Position numbers and translations under genes: made by a program. From Beduinella massiliensis (lineage in GTDB: Bacteria > Bacillota > Clostridia > Christensenellales > Aristaeellaceae): a stretch of 64,000 bases of DNA. Shown here piece by piece: positions 40,242 to 49,370 of the stretch (the stretch's first letter is position 1; every line of letters begins with the position of its first letter). Under the pieces are notes generated by a model. It was not told the DNA's origin. It saw nothing but the letters and a program-made list of their open reading frames with translations, and ran no database searches. The stretch lies in contig NZ_LT963430.1 in NCBI RefSeq assembly GCF_900199405.1, forward strand, positions 2,139,605 to 2,203,604. Direction: 5' to 3'.

Positions 40242-41276
40242 ATGAACATGCACGACCAGCTGCAGCAGATTCAAAACGAGCTGAAAGACCAGCTGCAGCA
40301 AATTCAAGATTCCAGCGCGCTGGAATCGCTGCGCCTGAAGGTGCTTGGCAAAAAGGGAAGCCTCACGCAGATTTTGCGCTCTATGGGGCAGCTGTCCGCC
40401 GAAGAACGTCCCGCGATGGGGCAGCTCATCAACAAAGCACGCGAGGACATGACCGCGCGGTTGGATGAAATGGCGCAGAAGATTCAGGCCTCTGAAAAGG
40501 AAGCCAAGCTGCGTGCGGAGAAGCTCGATGTCACGCTGCCTACGCCCGCGCCGCGCCAGGGCTGTCAGCATCCGGTCTCTCTCGTCATCGACGAAGTCGT
40601 CAACGTGTTCACCGGCATGGGCTTCGAGGTTGTCGATGGCCCGGAGGTGGAGCTGGATCACTTCAACTTCGAGCTCATGAACATCCCCAAGAACCATCCC
40701 GCGCGCGATGCGCAGGATACCTTCTACTTCGACGACAACGTGCTCCTGCGCACGCACACCTCCCCGGTGCAGGCGCGCACCATGACGACGCGCAAGCCGC
40801 CTATCCGGGTCATCTGTCCGGGACGCGTGTACCGGGCGGACGAGGTAGATGCTACGCATTCTCCGGTCTTTCATCAGATGGAGGGGCTCGTCGTCGACGA
40901 GGACGTCACGATGGCTGATCTCAAGGGAACGCTGGACGCCTTCGCCAAGCGGCTGTACGGCGACGACATCAGGACGCGCTTCCGTCCGTCTTTCTTCCCG
41001 TTCACGGAACCCTCTGCGGAGGTCGATTTGACCTGCGTCGCCTGCCACGGAAAGGGCTGCCGCGTCTGCAAGGGCACGGGCTGGATCGAAGTGCTGGGCT
41101 CCGGCATGGTCAACCCGAAGGTGCTTGAAATGTGCGGCATCGACAGCACGAAGTACAGCGGTTTCGCATTCGGCGTCGGCATGGAGCGCATCGCGATGCT
41201 GCGCTATGGCATTACGGATATGCGCATGCTCTACGAGGGCGATTTGCGTTTCCTCTCGCAACTGCGTGCGGACTAA
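40242..41276 (+). CDS. pheS: Phenylalanyl-tRNA synthetase alpha subunit
   Basis: Catalytic subunit of the (alpha-beta)2 class II synthetase. The 344-residue protein has the N-terminal coiled coil, motif 2 region (RVYRADEVDATHSPVFHQMEGLV, within a longer conserved stretch), FRPSFFPFTEPSAEVD and motif 3 GFAFGVGMERIAMLRYGI. A CxxC pair of the usual type (CVACHGKGCRVC) is present. ATG 40242 follows GGAGG by about 6 nt. First gene behind the T-box. Confidence 0.97.
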   Translation: MNMHDQLQQIQNELKDQLQQIQDSSALESLRLKVLGKKGSLTQILRSMGQLSAEERPAMGQLINKAREDMTARLDEMAQKIQASEKEAKLRAEKLDVTLPTPAPRQGCQHPVSLVIDEVVNVFTGMGFEVVDGPEVELDHFNFELMNIPKNHPARDAQDTFYFDDNVLLRTHTSPVQARTMTTRKPPIRVICPGRVYRADEVDATHSPVFHQMEGLVVDEDVTMADLKGTLDAFAKRLYGDDIRTRFRPSFFPFTEPSAEVDLTCVACHGKGCRVCKGTGWIEVLGSGMVNPKVLEMCGIDSTKYSGFAFGVGMERIAMLRYGITDMRMLYEGDLRFLSQLRAD

Positions 41277-41297
41277 GAAGGGCAGGGGGGAATCATC

Positions 41298-43688
41298 ATG
41301 AAAGTACCGATGCAATGGCTGAAACAATACGCCGACGTTCCTGTGTCGGCTCCGGAATATGAAGAACAGATGATCATGCACGGCACCGGCGTCGAGGGCA
41401 TTGAGGACATGGGCGCACAGGTGCAAAACGTCGTCGTGGGCCGCATCTTGTCCGTCGTCAAGCATGAAAATTCGGATCACATGGTCATCTGCCAGGTGGA
41501 TGTAGGGGACGAGGTGCTGCAAATCGTAACGGGCGCGCCAAACGTCTTCGAGGGCGCGCTGGTACCCGTGGCCAAGTGCGGCGCAGTGCTGCCCGGCGGC
41601 AAGCACATCAAGAAGGGCAAGCTGCGCGGCGTCGAATCCTACGGCATGCTCTGTTCTGGCCCCGAACTGGATGTACCGGTCGATTTGTACCCGTCCGTCG
41701 GGGACGAGGGCATCCTCATCTTTAACGAGGAGTACCCGCTGGGGGCGGATGTAAGGCCGATCCTCGGCATCGACGACCAGATCGTGGACTTCGAGATCCT
41801 CGCCAACCGTCCGGACTGTCAATGTGTCTGGGGGGTTGCCCGCGAAACGGCCGTCACACTCGGCACCGAGTTTCGCAAGCCAGAAGTAAAGGTGCAGGGC
41901 GTACCGGGCAAGATGGAGGATTACGTGCACATCGAGGTGCGCGATACCGACCTTTGCCCGCGCTATGTGGCGCGCGTGGTCAAGAACGTGCGCGTCGCCG
42001 CCTCGCCCATGTGGCTGCGCAAGGCGCTGCATGGCTGCGGCGTGCGTTCGATCAACAACATCGTGGACATCACCAACTACGTCATGCTTGAAACGGGACA
42101 CCCGATGCACGCCTTCGATCTGTCAAAGGTTCGTGATGGGCATATTATCGTGCGCCGGGCCCACGAGGGTGAGATGATCGTCACGCTTGACGGCAAGGAA
42201 CGCGCGCTGTCTCCCGACATGCTGGTCATCGCCGATCAGGAGCGTGCGACGGGTATCGCGGGCGTCATGGGCGGCGAAGAGTCCGAAATCGTAGAGGGTA
42301 CGCAGACGGTCATGTTCGAGTCCGCCGCGTTCGAACACGCCAATATCCGCGTAACCTCGCGTGCGCTGGGCCTGCGCACCGAGGCATCCGGCCGCTTTGA
42401 AAAGGGCGTCTGCCCGGCGACCGCGCGGGAAGCGATCGACCGCGCCTGCCAACTGGTCGAACTGTTGGACGCGGGCGACGTCATCGAAGACACGGTGGAC
42501 GTTTATCCGGCCCCCGCGCCTACCAAGATCATTGAAACCTCCGTGCGCCGCATCTGTAAGCGCATCAGCGTCGATGTGCCCGGCGAAAAGATGAAAGAGA
42601 TTTTGGAATCCCTCGAGTTCGGCGTTGAGCTGTCCGGCGATCGAATGGTCGTGACGGTTCCGAATTTCCGCGAGGACGTCGAGATGGAGGCGGATATATC
42701 CGAAGAGGTGCTTCGCATTTATGGATTTGAGCATCTGAGCGCGACGCTTCTTCGTGGCGAGACGACGCCCGGCGGACGCAGTCCACGCATGCAGCTTACC
42801 GACAAACTGGGCCGCATTCTTACGGGGCTCGGCATGTATGAAATCAAGAACTTCTCTTTCGTAAGTCCGAAGCTGCTGGACAGGCTGGGCCTTGCGGCGG
42901 ACGATCCGCGTCGTGAACAGCTCCGGCTGCTCAATCCGTTGGGTGAGGATACGAGCGTCATGCGTTCCACCCTCGTGCCCTCCATGCTGCAAACGCTGGC
43001 GCTCAACCAGAACAGAGGCAACGAACAGGCCATGCTGTACGAAATCGCTCCCGTCTTCGACGCGAGCGCACGCACGGAGGAAGGATTGCCCGACGAGCAT
43101 TGGATGCTGTCTATCGGCGCTTACGGCTCGCAGATCGATTTCTACGCAGTGCGCAACGCCGTGACCGAAATGCTCCGTCAATTTGGAATCGCCTGTGAAA
43201 TTGAGCCTGCGGCAGAACCGTATCATCATCCCGGCCGGGCCGCAATCCTGCGGGCGCAGGCTTCTGTGATAGCGCGCATCGGCGAGGTGCATCCCGACGT
43301 GCTCGAAGCCTTCGACATGACGCGCCGCGCGTTGATCGCGGAAGTCGATCTGCGGGCGCTCGACACGCTCAAGAAGCCCATGGGAGAGGTCAAACCGCTG
43401 CCGCGCTTTCCGGCGGTTACGCGCGACCTGGCGCTGGTGATGGACGAATCAGTACCCGTCGGCACGGTACTCGCCTCCATCCGCAAGGCAGGCGGAGCGC
43501 TCCTCGAAAGCGCCGAGATGTTCGACATCTATCGCGGAGCGCAGATGCTGACCGGCAAAAAATCTGTCGCTTTCTCTCTGATTTTCCGCAGTCCGGACCG
43601 CACGCTCGTAGATGAGGACGTAAATGCGGTGATGACAAAGATCCTTTCTGTCTGCGAAAAGGAATACGGTGCGGTGATCCGCGCTTGA
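41298..43688 (+). CDS. pheT: Phenylalanyl-tRNA synthetase beta subunit
   Basis: Large subunit with tRNA-binding and editing functions, 796 residues, full length. Visible modules: EMAP-type tRNA-binding domain near the N-terminus (VVVGRILSVVKHENSDHMVICQVDVG in part), B3/B4 editing domain (RSINNIVDITNYVMLETGHPMHAFD), B5, the catalytic-like core (NPLGEDTSVMRSTLVPSML) and the C-terminal anticodon-binding fold (FPAVTRDLALVMDE). It follows pheS by 21 nt. Confidence 0.97.
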   Translation: MKVPMQWLKQYADVPVSAPEYEEQMIMHGTGVEGIEDMGAQVQNVVVGRILSVVKHENSDHMVICQVDVGDEVLQIVTGAPNVFEGALVPVAKCGAVLPGGKHIKKGKLRGVESYGMLCSGPELDVPVDLYPSVGDEGILIFNEEYPLGADVRPILGIDDQIVDFEILANRPDCQCVWGVARETAVTLGTEFRKPEVKVQGVPGKMEDYVHIEVRDTDLCPRYVARVVKNVRVAASPMWLRKALHGCGVRSINNIVDITNYVMLETGHPMHAFDLSKVRDGHIIVRRAHEGEMIVTLDGKERALSPDMLVIADQERATGIAGVMGGEESEIVEGTQTVMFESAAFEHANIRVTSRALGLRTEASGRFEKGVCPATAREAIDRACQLVELLDAGDVIEDTVDVYPAPAPTKIIETSVRRICKRISVDVPGEKMKEILESLEFGVELSGDRMVVTVPNFREDVEMEADISEEVLRIYGFEHLSATLLRGETTPGGRSPRMQLTDKLGRILTGLGMYEIKNFSFVSPKLLDRLGLAADDPRREQLRLLNPLGEDTSVMRSTLVPSMLQTLALNQNRGNEQAMLYEIAPVFDASARTEEGLPDEHWMLSIGAYGSQIDFYAVRNAVTEMLRQFGIACEIEPAAEPYHHPGRAAILRAQASVIARIGEVHPDVLEAFDMTRRALIAEVDLRALDTLKKPMGEVKPLPRFPAVTRDLALVMDESVPVGTVLASIRKAGGALLESAEMFDIYRGAQMLTGKKSVAFSLIFRSPDRTLVDEDVNAVMTKILSVCEKEYGAVIRA

Positions 43689-43698
43689 CGGAGGATGC

Positions 43699-44565
43699 AT
43701 GCCAGCTTTAAACCTTCGCATCGACGCCGCGACGCTGAAGTTTGCGCTGCTCGGCGGCTCGCTGCCGCATACATGGTCGCCTCAGATTCATAACTCTCTT
43801 TTCGACGCTCGTGCGCTCAACGCGGTCTACATCCCGCTTCCTGTTTCCGGTGAGTCTCTCCCATCCGCCATTGACGTCCTGAGGCAGAGTTTTTCAGGAT
43901 TTAACGTGACCATTCCCTACAAAGAAGCCATCATACCGTTCCTAGACGAGCTCGACATGGCCGCCTCTGCCTGCGGCGCGGTCAACACGGTTTCGATCAG
44001 TGAACATGGGCTTCTCACCGGCCATATCACCGATGGGCTCGGCATGATGCGCGCCCTGCAGGAAGCCTGGGTCGATACGGACAAGGCAGACGTGTTGATC
44101 TTGGGAAACGGCGGAACGGCACGCGTGGCAGGCTTTGAAATCCTGCGCCGCGGCGGGCGGGTTACGTTCGCCGCGCGCAGCCTGGAACGCGCCCAAACGC
44201 TCGCTGCCGCGCTCGCGGATACGCAATCTGACGGACACAGCCGCATCGCCTGCACGGCGCTTTCGGGCATTGAGGGGGCTTTCGATATCCTCATCAACTG
44301 TACGCCCGTCGGCATGTACCCGCATACCGGTGTAAGCCCTGTGGAAGAGGAAGTGGTCGCGCGCTGCGCCGCTGTCTTCGATGCCATCTACAATCCCCCG
44401 CAGACTAAGCTGCTCGAATACGCCGCCCGGCATGTGATCAAAGCGGTGGGGGGATTCGGCATGCTGTTTTATCAGGCTGCGGAAGCCCAGAAGATTTGGC
44501 TCGGGAAATTGCCGCCTGCCAAGGCGCAACGTGAAATCTTCAAAATGCTGGAACGGGAAATATAG
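43699..44565 (+). CDS. aroE: Shikimate dehydrogenase
   Basis: NADPH-dependent reduction of 3-dehydroshikimate to shikimate. The 288-residue protein has the substrate motif FALLGGSLPHTWSPQIHN, the catalytic Lys/Asp region FNVTIPYKEAIIPFLDE, GAVNTVS and the NADP motif LGNGGTARVA. It follows pheT by 10 nt and so is probably also under Phe T-box control, linking aromatic synthesis to tRNA-Phe charging. Confidence 0.94.
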   Translation: MPALNLRIDAATLKFALLGGSLPHTWSPQIHNSLFDARALNAVYIPLPVSGESLPSAIDVLRQSFSGFNVTIPYKEAIIPFLDELDMAASACGAVNTVSISEHGLLTGHITDGLGMMRALQEAWVDTDKADVLILGNGGTARVAGFEILRRGGRVTFAARSLERAQTLAAALADTQSDGHSRIACTALSGIEGAFDILINCTPVGMYPHTGVSPVEEEVVARCAAVFDAIYNPPQTKLLEYAARHVIKAVGGFGMLFYQAAEAQKIWLGKLPPAKAQREIFKMLEREI

Positions 44566-44590
44566 CCGTTTAAGATTCTTCCGGATATAC

Positions 44591-44642
44591 AAAAAGGAAC
44601 CGAAAGTCTGCAATGTGTAAACAGACTTTCGGTTCCTTTTTT
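44591..44642. terminator. Bidirectional terminator between aroE and udk
   Basis: Stem of about 19 bp (AAAAGGAACCGAAAGTCTG with its complement at 44622-44640) around an 11-nt loop, with A- and T-runs suited to both strands. Confidence 0.92.
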
Positions 44643-44646
44643 AAAG

Positions 44647-45252
44647 TTACAGGTGCAGGCCATTGTTGATATATCCAGCGAGTATTTCCGCAATCTTTGC
44701 ATTTTTTCCGCCTTTACCGACGATGACGTCCGCATATTCGATATAGTTGCGGATGTAGCGGTCGAACATCGGCTTGACCGTGCCAAGATACTGCTCGGAA
44801 ATGCCGTCGATATGGCGGCCCCGCTCCTTTATGTCGCGGCTGATGCGGCGCAGCAGGCAGATGTCCGGCTCGACATGCATGTAGAGCTTCAGGTTCATCA
44901 TGTCCCGCAGACGCGCGTCGTAGAAAACGTGAATGCCTTCGAGAATGATAACCTCGCACGGAAGCAGGAGCTCGTCCGAATCCATACGACGATAGCGTGT
45001 ATAATCATAACGCTTCTGCGTGATCGGCTTTCCAGCGAGCAGCGCCTGCATGTCGTGGAAGAGCAGATCGTGATCAAAAATGTCCGGCGCGTCGTAATTG
45101 AGCTTTTTGCGCTCCTCCAGCGTCATTTCGGGGTGATCCAGATAGTAGGCGTCCTGATTGATGATGCAGATTTCCCGGGTCGCCATGGCCGCCATCTCTT
45201 GGGCAAGCGTGGACTTCCCGCTGCCGCTGGCGCCGCAAATGCCGATGAACAT
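44647..45252 (-). CDS. udk: Uridine kinase-like nucleoside kinase
   Basis: P-loop kinase that phosphorylates uridine or cytidine in pyrimidine salvage. The 201-residue protein has the P-loop GASGSGKST, NQDAYYLDH, the NYDAPDIFDHDLL and YDYTRYRR segments, EGIHVFYD and RRISRDIKERGR. ATG 45252 is 7 nt after GGGGGA; GTG 45255 is closer and less likely. It has its own promoter and shares the terminator with aroE. Confidence 0.92.
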   Translation of the reverse strand: MFIGICGASGSGKSTLAQEMAAMATREICIINQDAYYLDHPEMTLEERKKLNYDAPDIFDHDLLFHDMQALLAGKPITQKRYDYTRYRRMDSDELLLPCEVIILEGIHVFYDARLRDMMNLKLYMHVEPDICLLRRISRDIKERGRHIDGISEQYLGTVKPMFDRYIRNYIEYADVIVGKGGKNAKIAEILAGYINNGLHL

Positions 45253-45282
45253 CACGGATTCCCCCTTTTTTCATCGTTAGAG

Positions 45283-45312
45283 AAGATACCATTTTTCATA
45301 TCTGTTTGTCAA
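45283..45312 (-). promoter_or_regulatory. Promoter of udk
   Basis: Minus-strand TTGACA, 18-nt spacer, TATCTT. Confidence 0.6.
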
Positions 45313-45340
45313 GAGATTGCCGATTGGTGCGGAATTGCGC

Positions 45341-45368
45341 TTGATTTTGTCGCCTCTTATGGTATGAT
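45341..45368 (+). promoter_or_regulatory. Promoter of the MATE exporter gene
   Basis: TTGATT, 16-nt spacer, TATGAT, immediately upstream of the gene and divergent from the udk promoter. Confidence 0.5.
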
Positions 45369-45382
45369 GAAAGGGAATGTGC

Positions 45383-46789
45383 TTGAAGGGAATGAGAAAT
45401 ACGAACACCGCCAAAAATCGTGCGCAGGAAGAAGGCGGGCAGCTCCGGGAGGTCGTACGCCTCGCCGCACCGGCCATCACAGAAAACCTGCTGGTAACGC
45501 TGGTGCAATACGTAGATACGGCGATGGTCGGCAGCCTTGGAGCGGTGGCGACGGCGGCGGTCGCCGTCAATGCGTCGCCCATGTGGCTGCTGGGCGGCAT
45601 CATGACCTCCGTAGGCGTGGGCGGCATGGCGCTCGCGTCGCGCTTTTTCGGGGCGGGCGAGTACGACGACGCTGAGCGAGTCTGCGGACAGATGGCTACC
45701 TGTGCCCTCGCGCTGTCCGCATTTTTTATGCTCGTCGTCTGGCTGATCGCCGGAAGGCTTCCCGCATGGATGGGCGCAGAAACGGAAGTCCAGCCGCTTT
45801 CCGCCGATTATATCCGCATCGTAGCGCTTGGATTCATTCCCAACTATCTGGGAATCGTGCTCGCCAATGCGCTACGCGCCATCGGCGACATGCGTACGCC
45901 CATGCTGTTGACCGCCGCCTCTAATGTTCTCAATGTGATCGGAAATACCCTGTTAATTTTCCCTTCACGTACGGTACAAATCGGTTCCCTGTCCCTGTAC
46001 GTGTGGGGTGCAGGCCTCGGCGTTCGAGGGGCAGCCATCTCCACCGCCATTTCCACGGCGCTGTCGGGTCTGTTGATGCTGCTCTGCCTCATGCGACGCA
46101 GGCGGCGCATAAGGCTGCGTGGGAAATACATGCGTCCGCAGCGCGATCTGCTCGTCCGAATGTTTCGCGTAGGCGTTCCCGCAGCGCTGGAGCGTGTCGC
46201 CATCAACGTAGGTCAGATTCTCTTTGCGCGTATGGTAGCCTCCTTTGGCACCGCGCAACTGGCGGCGCATCACCTGGCGATTACGGTTGAATCCCTCGGC
46301 TACATGCCAGGCTTCGGCATCCAGGCGGCGGCGACGGCGTTGGTAGGGCAGTCTCTCGGCGCGCGGGATACGATTCGCGCTGAACGCTACGGACGCATCT
46401 GCAACCGTCTGGGTATCCTCTGCATGTGCGCAGCCAGCGCGCTCATGGTCATCTTCGCTTATCCGCTCATGTCTCTCTTCACGCGCGATCCACAGGTACG
46501 GCAAATCGGCGCAAGGCTGCTCTATTTCTGCGCGGCAGAGGAACCCTTCTTCGGTGTGGCCATCGTAATGAGCGGCGCGCTGCGCGGAGCAGGGGATACC
46601 CGCGTGCCCTTCTACATATCGCTTTGCACGATGTGGTGTGTGCGTCTGGTGGTCGCCTATGTATTTGGCATCGCGCTGGGGCTGGGGATTTATGGCGCAT
46701 GGGCAGGCATGGTGGCTGATCTCGCCGTGCGCGGGATATGGCTGTACATCCGATTTGCGAAAGGAAAATGGAAGACACTGAGCGTATAA
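45383..46789 (+). CDS. MATE-family efflux transporter
   Basis: Cation-driven multidrug exporter with twelve membrane helices in about 468 residues. The two homologous halves are visible (LREVVRLAAPAITENLLVTLVQYVDTAMVG and LVRMFRVGVPAALERVAINVGQILFARMV, quoted in part). The TTG at 45383 is 6 nt after AAGGGA; ATG 45377 and ATG 45392 lie only 1-2 nt from such a site. The substrate is unknown. A 66-nt gap without a clear terminator leads to the GH18 gene. Confidence 0.9.
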   Translation: MKGMRNTNTAKNRAQEEGGQLREVVRLAAPAITENLLVTLVQYVDTAMVGSLGAVATAAVAVNASPMWLLGGIMTSVGVGGMALASRFFGAGEYDDAERVCGQMATCALALSAFFMLVVWLIAGRLPAWMGAETEVQPLSADYIRIVALGFIPNYLGIVLANALRAIGDMRTPMLLTAASNVLNVIGNTLLIFPSRTVQIGSLSLYVWGAGLGVRGAAISTAISTALSGLLMLLCLMRRRRRIRLRGKYMRPQRDLLVRMFRVGVPAALERVAINVGQILFARMVASFGTAQLAAHHLAITVESLGYMPGFGIQAAATALVGQSLGARDTIRAERYGRICNRLGILCMCAASALMVIFAYPLMSLFTRDPQVRQIGARLLYFCAAEEPFFGVAIVMSGALRGAGDTRVPFYISLCTMWCVRLVVAYVFGIALGLGIYGAWAGMVADLAVRGIWLYIRFAKGKWKTLSV

Positions 46790-46858
46790 AAATGGCAGAG
46801 ACCAAACGCGCTTTCCCGCTGTCTATTTAGCAGTGTATCAGGGAAGGAGCGTGACGTG

Positions 46859-47986
46859 ATGAGAGCCGCACGGCTATTTCAGGCCATGGCGCAGTTAGGA
46901 GCACTAATGATGATCATATCTACTCTTTGCATCCCTTTTTTCGGCACCCGTGCCGGTGTACCGGAGCCCGAAAGACAGCTGATGAGCGGCGCCTATCTGA
47001 TGGATAAGGCTAACGTCGACCTTCGAGACGAGGATGCGCAGCATTTGACCCACCTCTTTTATTCCTTTGGTCTGATTGAAGACGGCCGCCTGAAGACATC
47101 TCATTTGCGGCATTGGCAGCAGATGACATCCTTCCGTGACAGGCATCCGCACATTCAGTTGATTCTCGCGGTCGGCGGATGGGGAGCCGACGGCTTTTCG
47201 CAGGCCGTTCAGTCGGCGGACGAGCGCGCGGTGTTCATCGATTCCATTCTCGACGCGGTTCAAAAATACGATTTGGACGGAATTGATCTCGACTGGGAAT
47301 ACCCGACGATCGGGGCGGGCGGAATCTCTGCCGCCCCACAGGATAAAGAAAACCTCGTACACCTCGTGCGCGAGCTTCGCGGGGCGCTCGACGTCCTCGG
47401 CTCGCAGACGGGGAAGGCATACCATCTAAGCCTCGCCGTCGGGGCTTCCGAGGGAACCGTAAAGGGAATCGACGCGAAGGCGCTGAACGGCCTTGTCGAT
47501 TATGTGAACGTGATGACCTACGATCTGCGCGCCGAAAAAAAGGCGACCCATCACGCGAACCTGTATCCCGCCGCCTACGACAAAAACGCAATCAGCGTGG
47601 ACTCGGCTGTGCGCATGCTGGAGTCCATGGGTTTCTCGAGGGAGAAGCTCGTTCTGGGCGGCGCGGCCTATGGACGCGTCTGGAGCGGTGCTGAGGCGCT
47701 GGGGGCTGCCGCGCTCAACAGCGGCAGTAAGTTTGTGACCTACGACACGATTCGTGCCGATTATCTACCCTCTAATGCATACGTTTTACGCTGGGATGAA
47801 GACGCAATGGCGCCCTATCTGCTGGGGGAGCAGACCTTTATCAGCTTTGACAATCCCCAATCCATGCGGCTCAAGGGCGCGTACGCCCGTCAGCGAAAGC
47901 TTGGCGGCATGATGTTTTGGGATTACACGCAGGATTCCTCTGGAGAACTGCTGCGCGCTATGGCGCAGGGGCTGAGAACCGATTGA
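46859..47986 (+). CDS. Glycoside hydrolase family 18 protein
   Basis: Exported 375-residue glycosidase of the chitinase/N-acetylglucosaminidase clan. A signal peptide or anchor occupies residues about 5-32. The TIM-barrel active site DGIDLDWEYP (DxxDxDxE with the acid/base Glu) is intact, preceded by LILAVGGWGADGFS and followed by VDYVNVMTYDL and GGMMFWDYTQD. Chitin or peptidoglycan/spore-cortex glycans are possible substrates. ATG 46859 follows GGAAGGAG by 9-10 nt. Confidence 0.9.
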   Translation: MRAARLFQAMAQLGALMMIISTLCIPFFGTRAGVPEPERQLMSGAYLMDKANVDLRDEDAQHLTHLFYSFGLIEDGRLKTSHLRHWQQMTSFRDRHPHIQLILAVGGWGADGFSQAVQSADERAVFIDSILDAVQKYDLDGIDLDWEYPTIGAGGISAAPQDKENLVHLVRELRGALDVLGSQTGKAYHLSLAVGASEGTVKGIDAKALNGLVDYVNVMTYDLRAEKKATHHANLYPAAYDKNAISVDSAVRMLESMGFSREKLVLGGAAYGRVWSGAEALGAAALNSGSKFVTYDTIRADYLPSNAYVLRWDEDAMAPYLLGEQTFISFDNPQSMRLKGAYARQRKLGGMMFWDYTQDSSGELLRAMAQGLRTD

Positions 47987-48023
47987 GCGGGGGTGCATAA
48001 GCTGTATTGAGCGCACTGTAAGC

Positions 48024-48046
48024 TTGGAGCATCGGGCTCCAATTTG
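48024..48046 (+). terminator. Weak terminator-like hairpin after the GH18 gene
   Basis: 7-bp stem TTGGAGC / GCTCCAA with ATCGG loop followed by TTTG; the T-run is short. Confidence 0.45.
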
Positions 48047-48069
48047 CTTCAGGCGGAAAGGAGCAGCTT

Positions 48070-48657
48070 ATGAATCAATCTCATTGCCTCCCAGGCGCCT
48101 GCGCGCCGATGCCATGCAGCCCCTGCTGCGATATACCCCGCCGATATCTGGTGGATCGAATCCTCTGTTCCGGTCGGGAATGGATTCGGTGTTTGGATAC
48201 ATGCCTTTGCATTACGGGAATTTGCGACTGCCTGCCGGCGCCGTTGACGCTGACGGAAGTCTGCTACGACGGCGGGCCCGTCGAATACAGGGAATGTGCC
48301 GGCGTACAGCGCGGCGCGCTGGTCTATGAAGTGGACATACCGCTTCGCGCCGTCATTCAGGACGCAGTTTGCTGCACACATGTCGGCTGCACAAAAATCT
48401 GCGTACGCGTTTGCATCCCGTTGAACTGTCCTCGTGGAGAATGCCGGCAGACGCGCGTCGTCTTTGTACCGGCCGTCCGGCTCGTCTGTGGCCCTGTCTG
48501 TTCGCAGGGGCTTTCCTTTGACGCGCGGCTGGAATGCGTGGTAGAGGCCTATCTGGTCCGGCCGGAAGCCGTGGGCGCCTCCGACCCGTGCTGCAGGCCG
48601 ATGCCCAGGCCGCTGCCGCTCTACCCGGTTCCGTACGATCCATGCAGGCATGCTTAA
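48070..48657 (+). CDS. Cysteine-rich protein of unknown function
   Basis: I do not recognise this 195-residue protein. It has 26 cysteines (about 13%), often as CC or CxC pairs, no signal peptide, and a proline-rich end. The middle and C-terminal parts (VDIPLRAVIQDAVCC, VRVCIPLNCPRG, VFVPAVRLVC, FDARLECVVEAYLVRP) have the alternating beta pattern of SPOCS/DUF3794 spore proteins, so a spore coat or exosporium protein is a reasonable guess. An AAAGGAG site lies 6 nt ahead of ATG 48070. A sigma-K-like pair, AC then CATA 16 nt later near 47978-47999, is only suggestive. Confidence 0.7.
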   Translation: MNQSHCLPGACAPMPCSPCCDIPRRYLVDRILCSGREWIRCLDTCLCITGICDCLPAPLTLTEVCYDGGPVEYRECAGVQRGALVYEVDIPLRAVIQDAVCCTHVGCTKICVRVCIPLNCPRGECRQTRVVFVPAVRLVCGPVCSQGLSFDARLECVVEAYLVRPEAVGASDPCCRPMPRPLPLYPVPYDPCRHA

Positions 48658-48672
48658 AAACCTTCGGTTTTT
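48656..48672 (+). terminator. Short A/T-flanked hairpin at the stop of the cysteine-rich gene
   Basis: AAAAACC / GGTTTTT around TTC, starting inside the stop codon. A small but plausible intrinsic terminator. Confidence 0.5.
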
Positions 48673-48675
48673 CTG

Positions 48676-48704
48676 TTGTACATCCCGCTATATTGCGGTA
48701 TAAT
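48676..48704 (+). promoter_or_regulatory. Promoter of xpt
   Basis: TTGTAC, 17-nt spacer, TATAAT, 37 nt ahead of the start. The leader is too short for a purine riboswitch. Confidence 0.8.
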
Positions 48705-48741
48705 AGAAAAACAATCATCTGATAAATACGAGGAGAAGTAC

Positions 48742-49317
48742 ATGAAGGCACTGGAAGATAAAATCCGCGCAGAAGGCCGGGCGCTGAATGCGGATGTACT
48801 CCTGGTGGATTCCTTTTTGAACCACCAGATTGACGTACAGCTGATGAAGGCGGTCGGCGAAGCGTTCGCCGATCACTTTAACGGAAAGGGCATCACGCGA
48901 ATCGTCACCGTCGAAAGCTCCGGCATCGCGCCCGCAGCGATGACCGCCTTGGCGATGGATCTGCCGCTCGTCGTCATGAAGAAGCAGGGATCTCGTATTC
49001 TGACGGACGACGTCGTGCAGACGACCGTGCAGTCGTTCACCAAGGGGACGAAATATGAACTGACCCTGAAGCGGCATTTTATCAAGCCCGACGATCGGGT
49101 GCTGCTGATCGACGATTTTCTTGCGAGCGGCGAGGCTGCTGTAGGCGTACACACGCTCTTGTCCGGCCTGGGCGTGACGCTCGCCGGCATCGGTATCGTC
49201 ATTGAAAAAGCCTTTCAGCCAGGCCACCAGCGTCTGGAAGCGATGGGCTGCGACGTCTATTCGCTGGCACGTGTAAAGCGCATGGACGCCGGATCGATCG
49301 AATTTATCGAAGACTGA
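48742..49317 (+). CDS. xpt: Xanthine phosphoribosyltransferase
   Basis: Purine salvage enzyme that converts xanthine and PRPP to XMP. The 191-residue protein starts MKALEDKIRAEGRALNADVLLVDSFLNHQID, carries VESSGIAPAAMTA and the PRPP loop VLLIDDFLASGEA, and ends in EKAFQPGH. It is full length. ATG 48742 has GAGGAG 6 nt upstream. Confidence 0.94.
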   Translation: MKALEDKIRAEGRALNADVLLVDSFLNHQIDVQLMKAVGEAFADHFNGKGITRIVTVESSGIAPAAMTALAMDLPLVVMKKQGSRILTDDVVQTTVQSFTKGTKYELTLKRHFIKPDDRVLLIDDFLASGEAAVGVHTLLSGLGVTLAGIGIVIEKAFQPGHQRLEAMGCDVYSLARVKRMDAGSIEFIED

Positions 49318-49331
49318 AAAGATGTATAAAG

Positions 49332-49364
49332 AAGAGACGCCGCTCCGAGAAACGGCGTCTCTTT
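49332..49364. terminator. Bidirectional terminator between xpt and the isomerase-like gene
   Basis: 11-bp stem AAGAGACGCCG / CGGCGTCTCTT with a 10-nt loop between convergent genes; short T/A runs on both sides. Confidence 0.8.
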
Positions 49365-49370
49365 GCATCT

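Noticed and set aside
40107-42110. 667-codon minus-strand frame opposite pheS-pheT
   Set aside because: Antisense shadow of well-recognised synthetase genes; His/Arg/Asp-rich composition typical of such shadows.
48676-48741. Purine riboswitch upstream of xpt
   Set aside because: The promoter leaves only about 35 nt of leader and no aptamer sequence is present.
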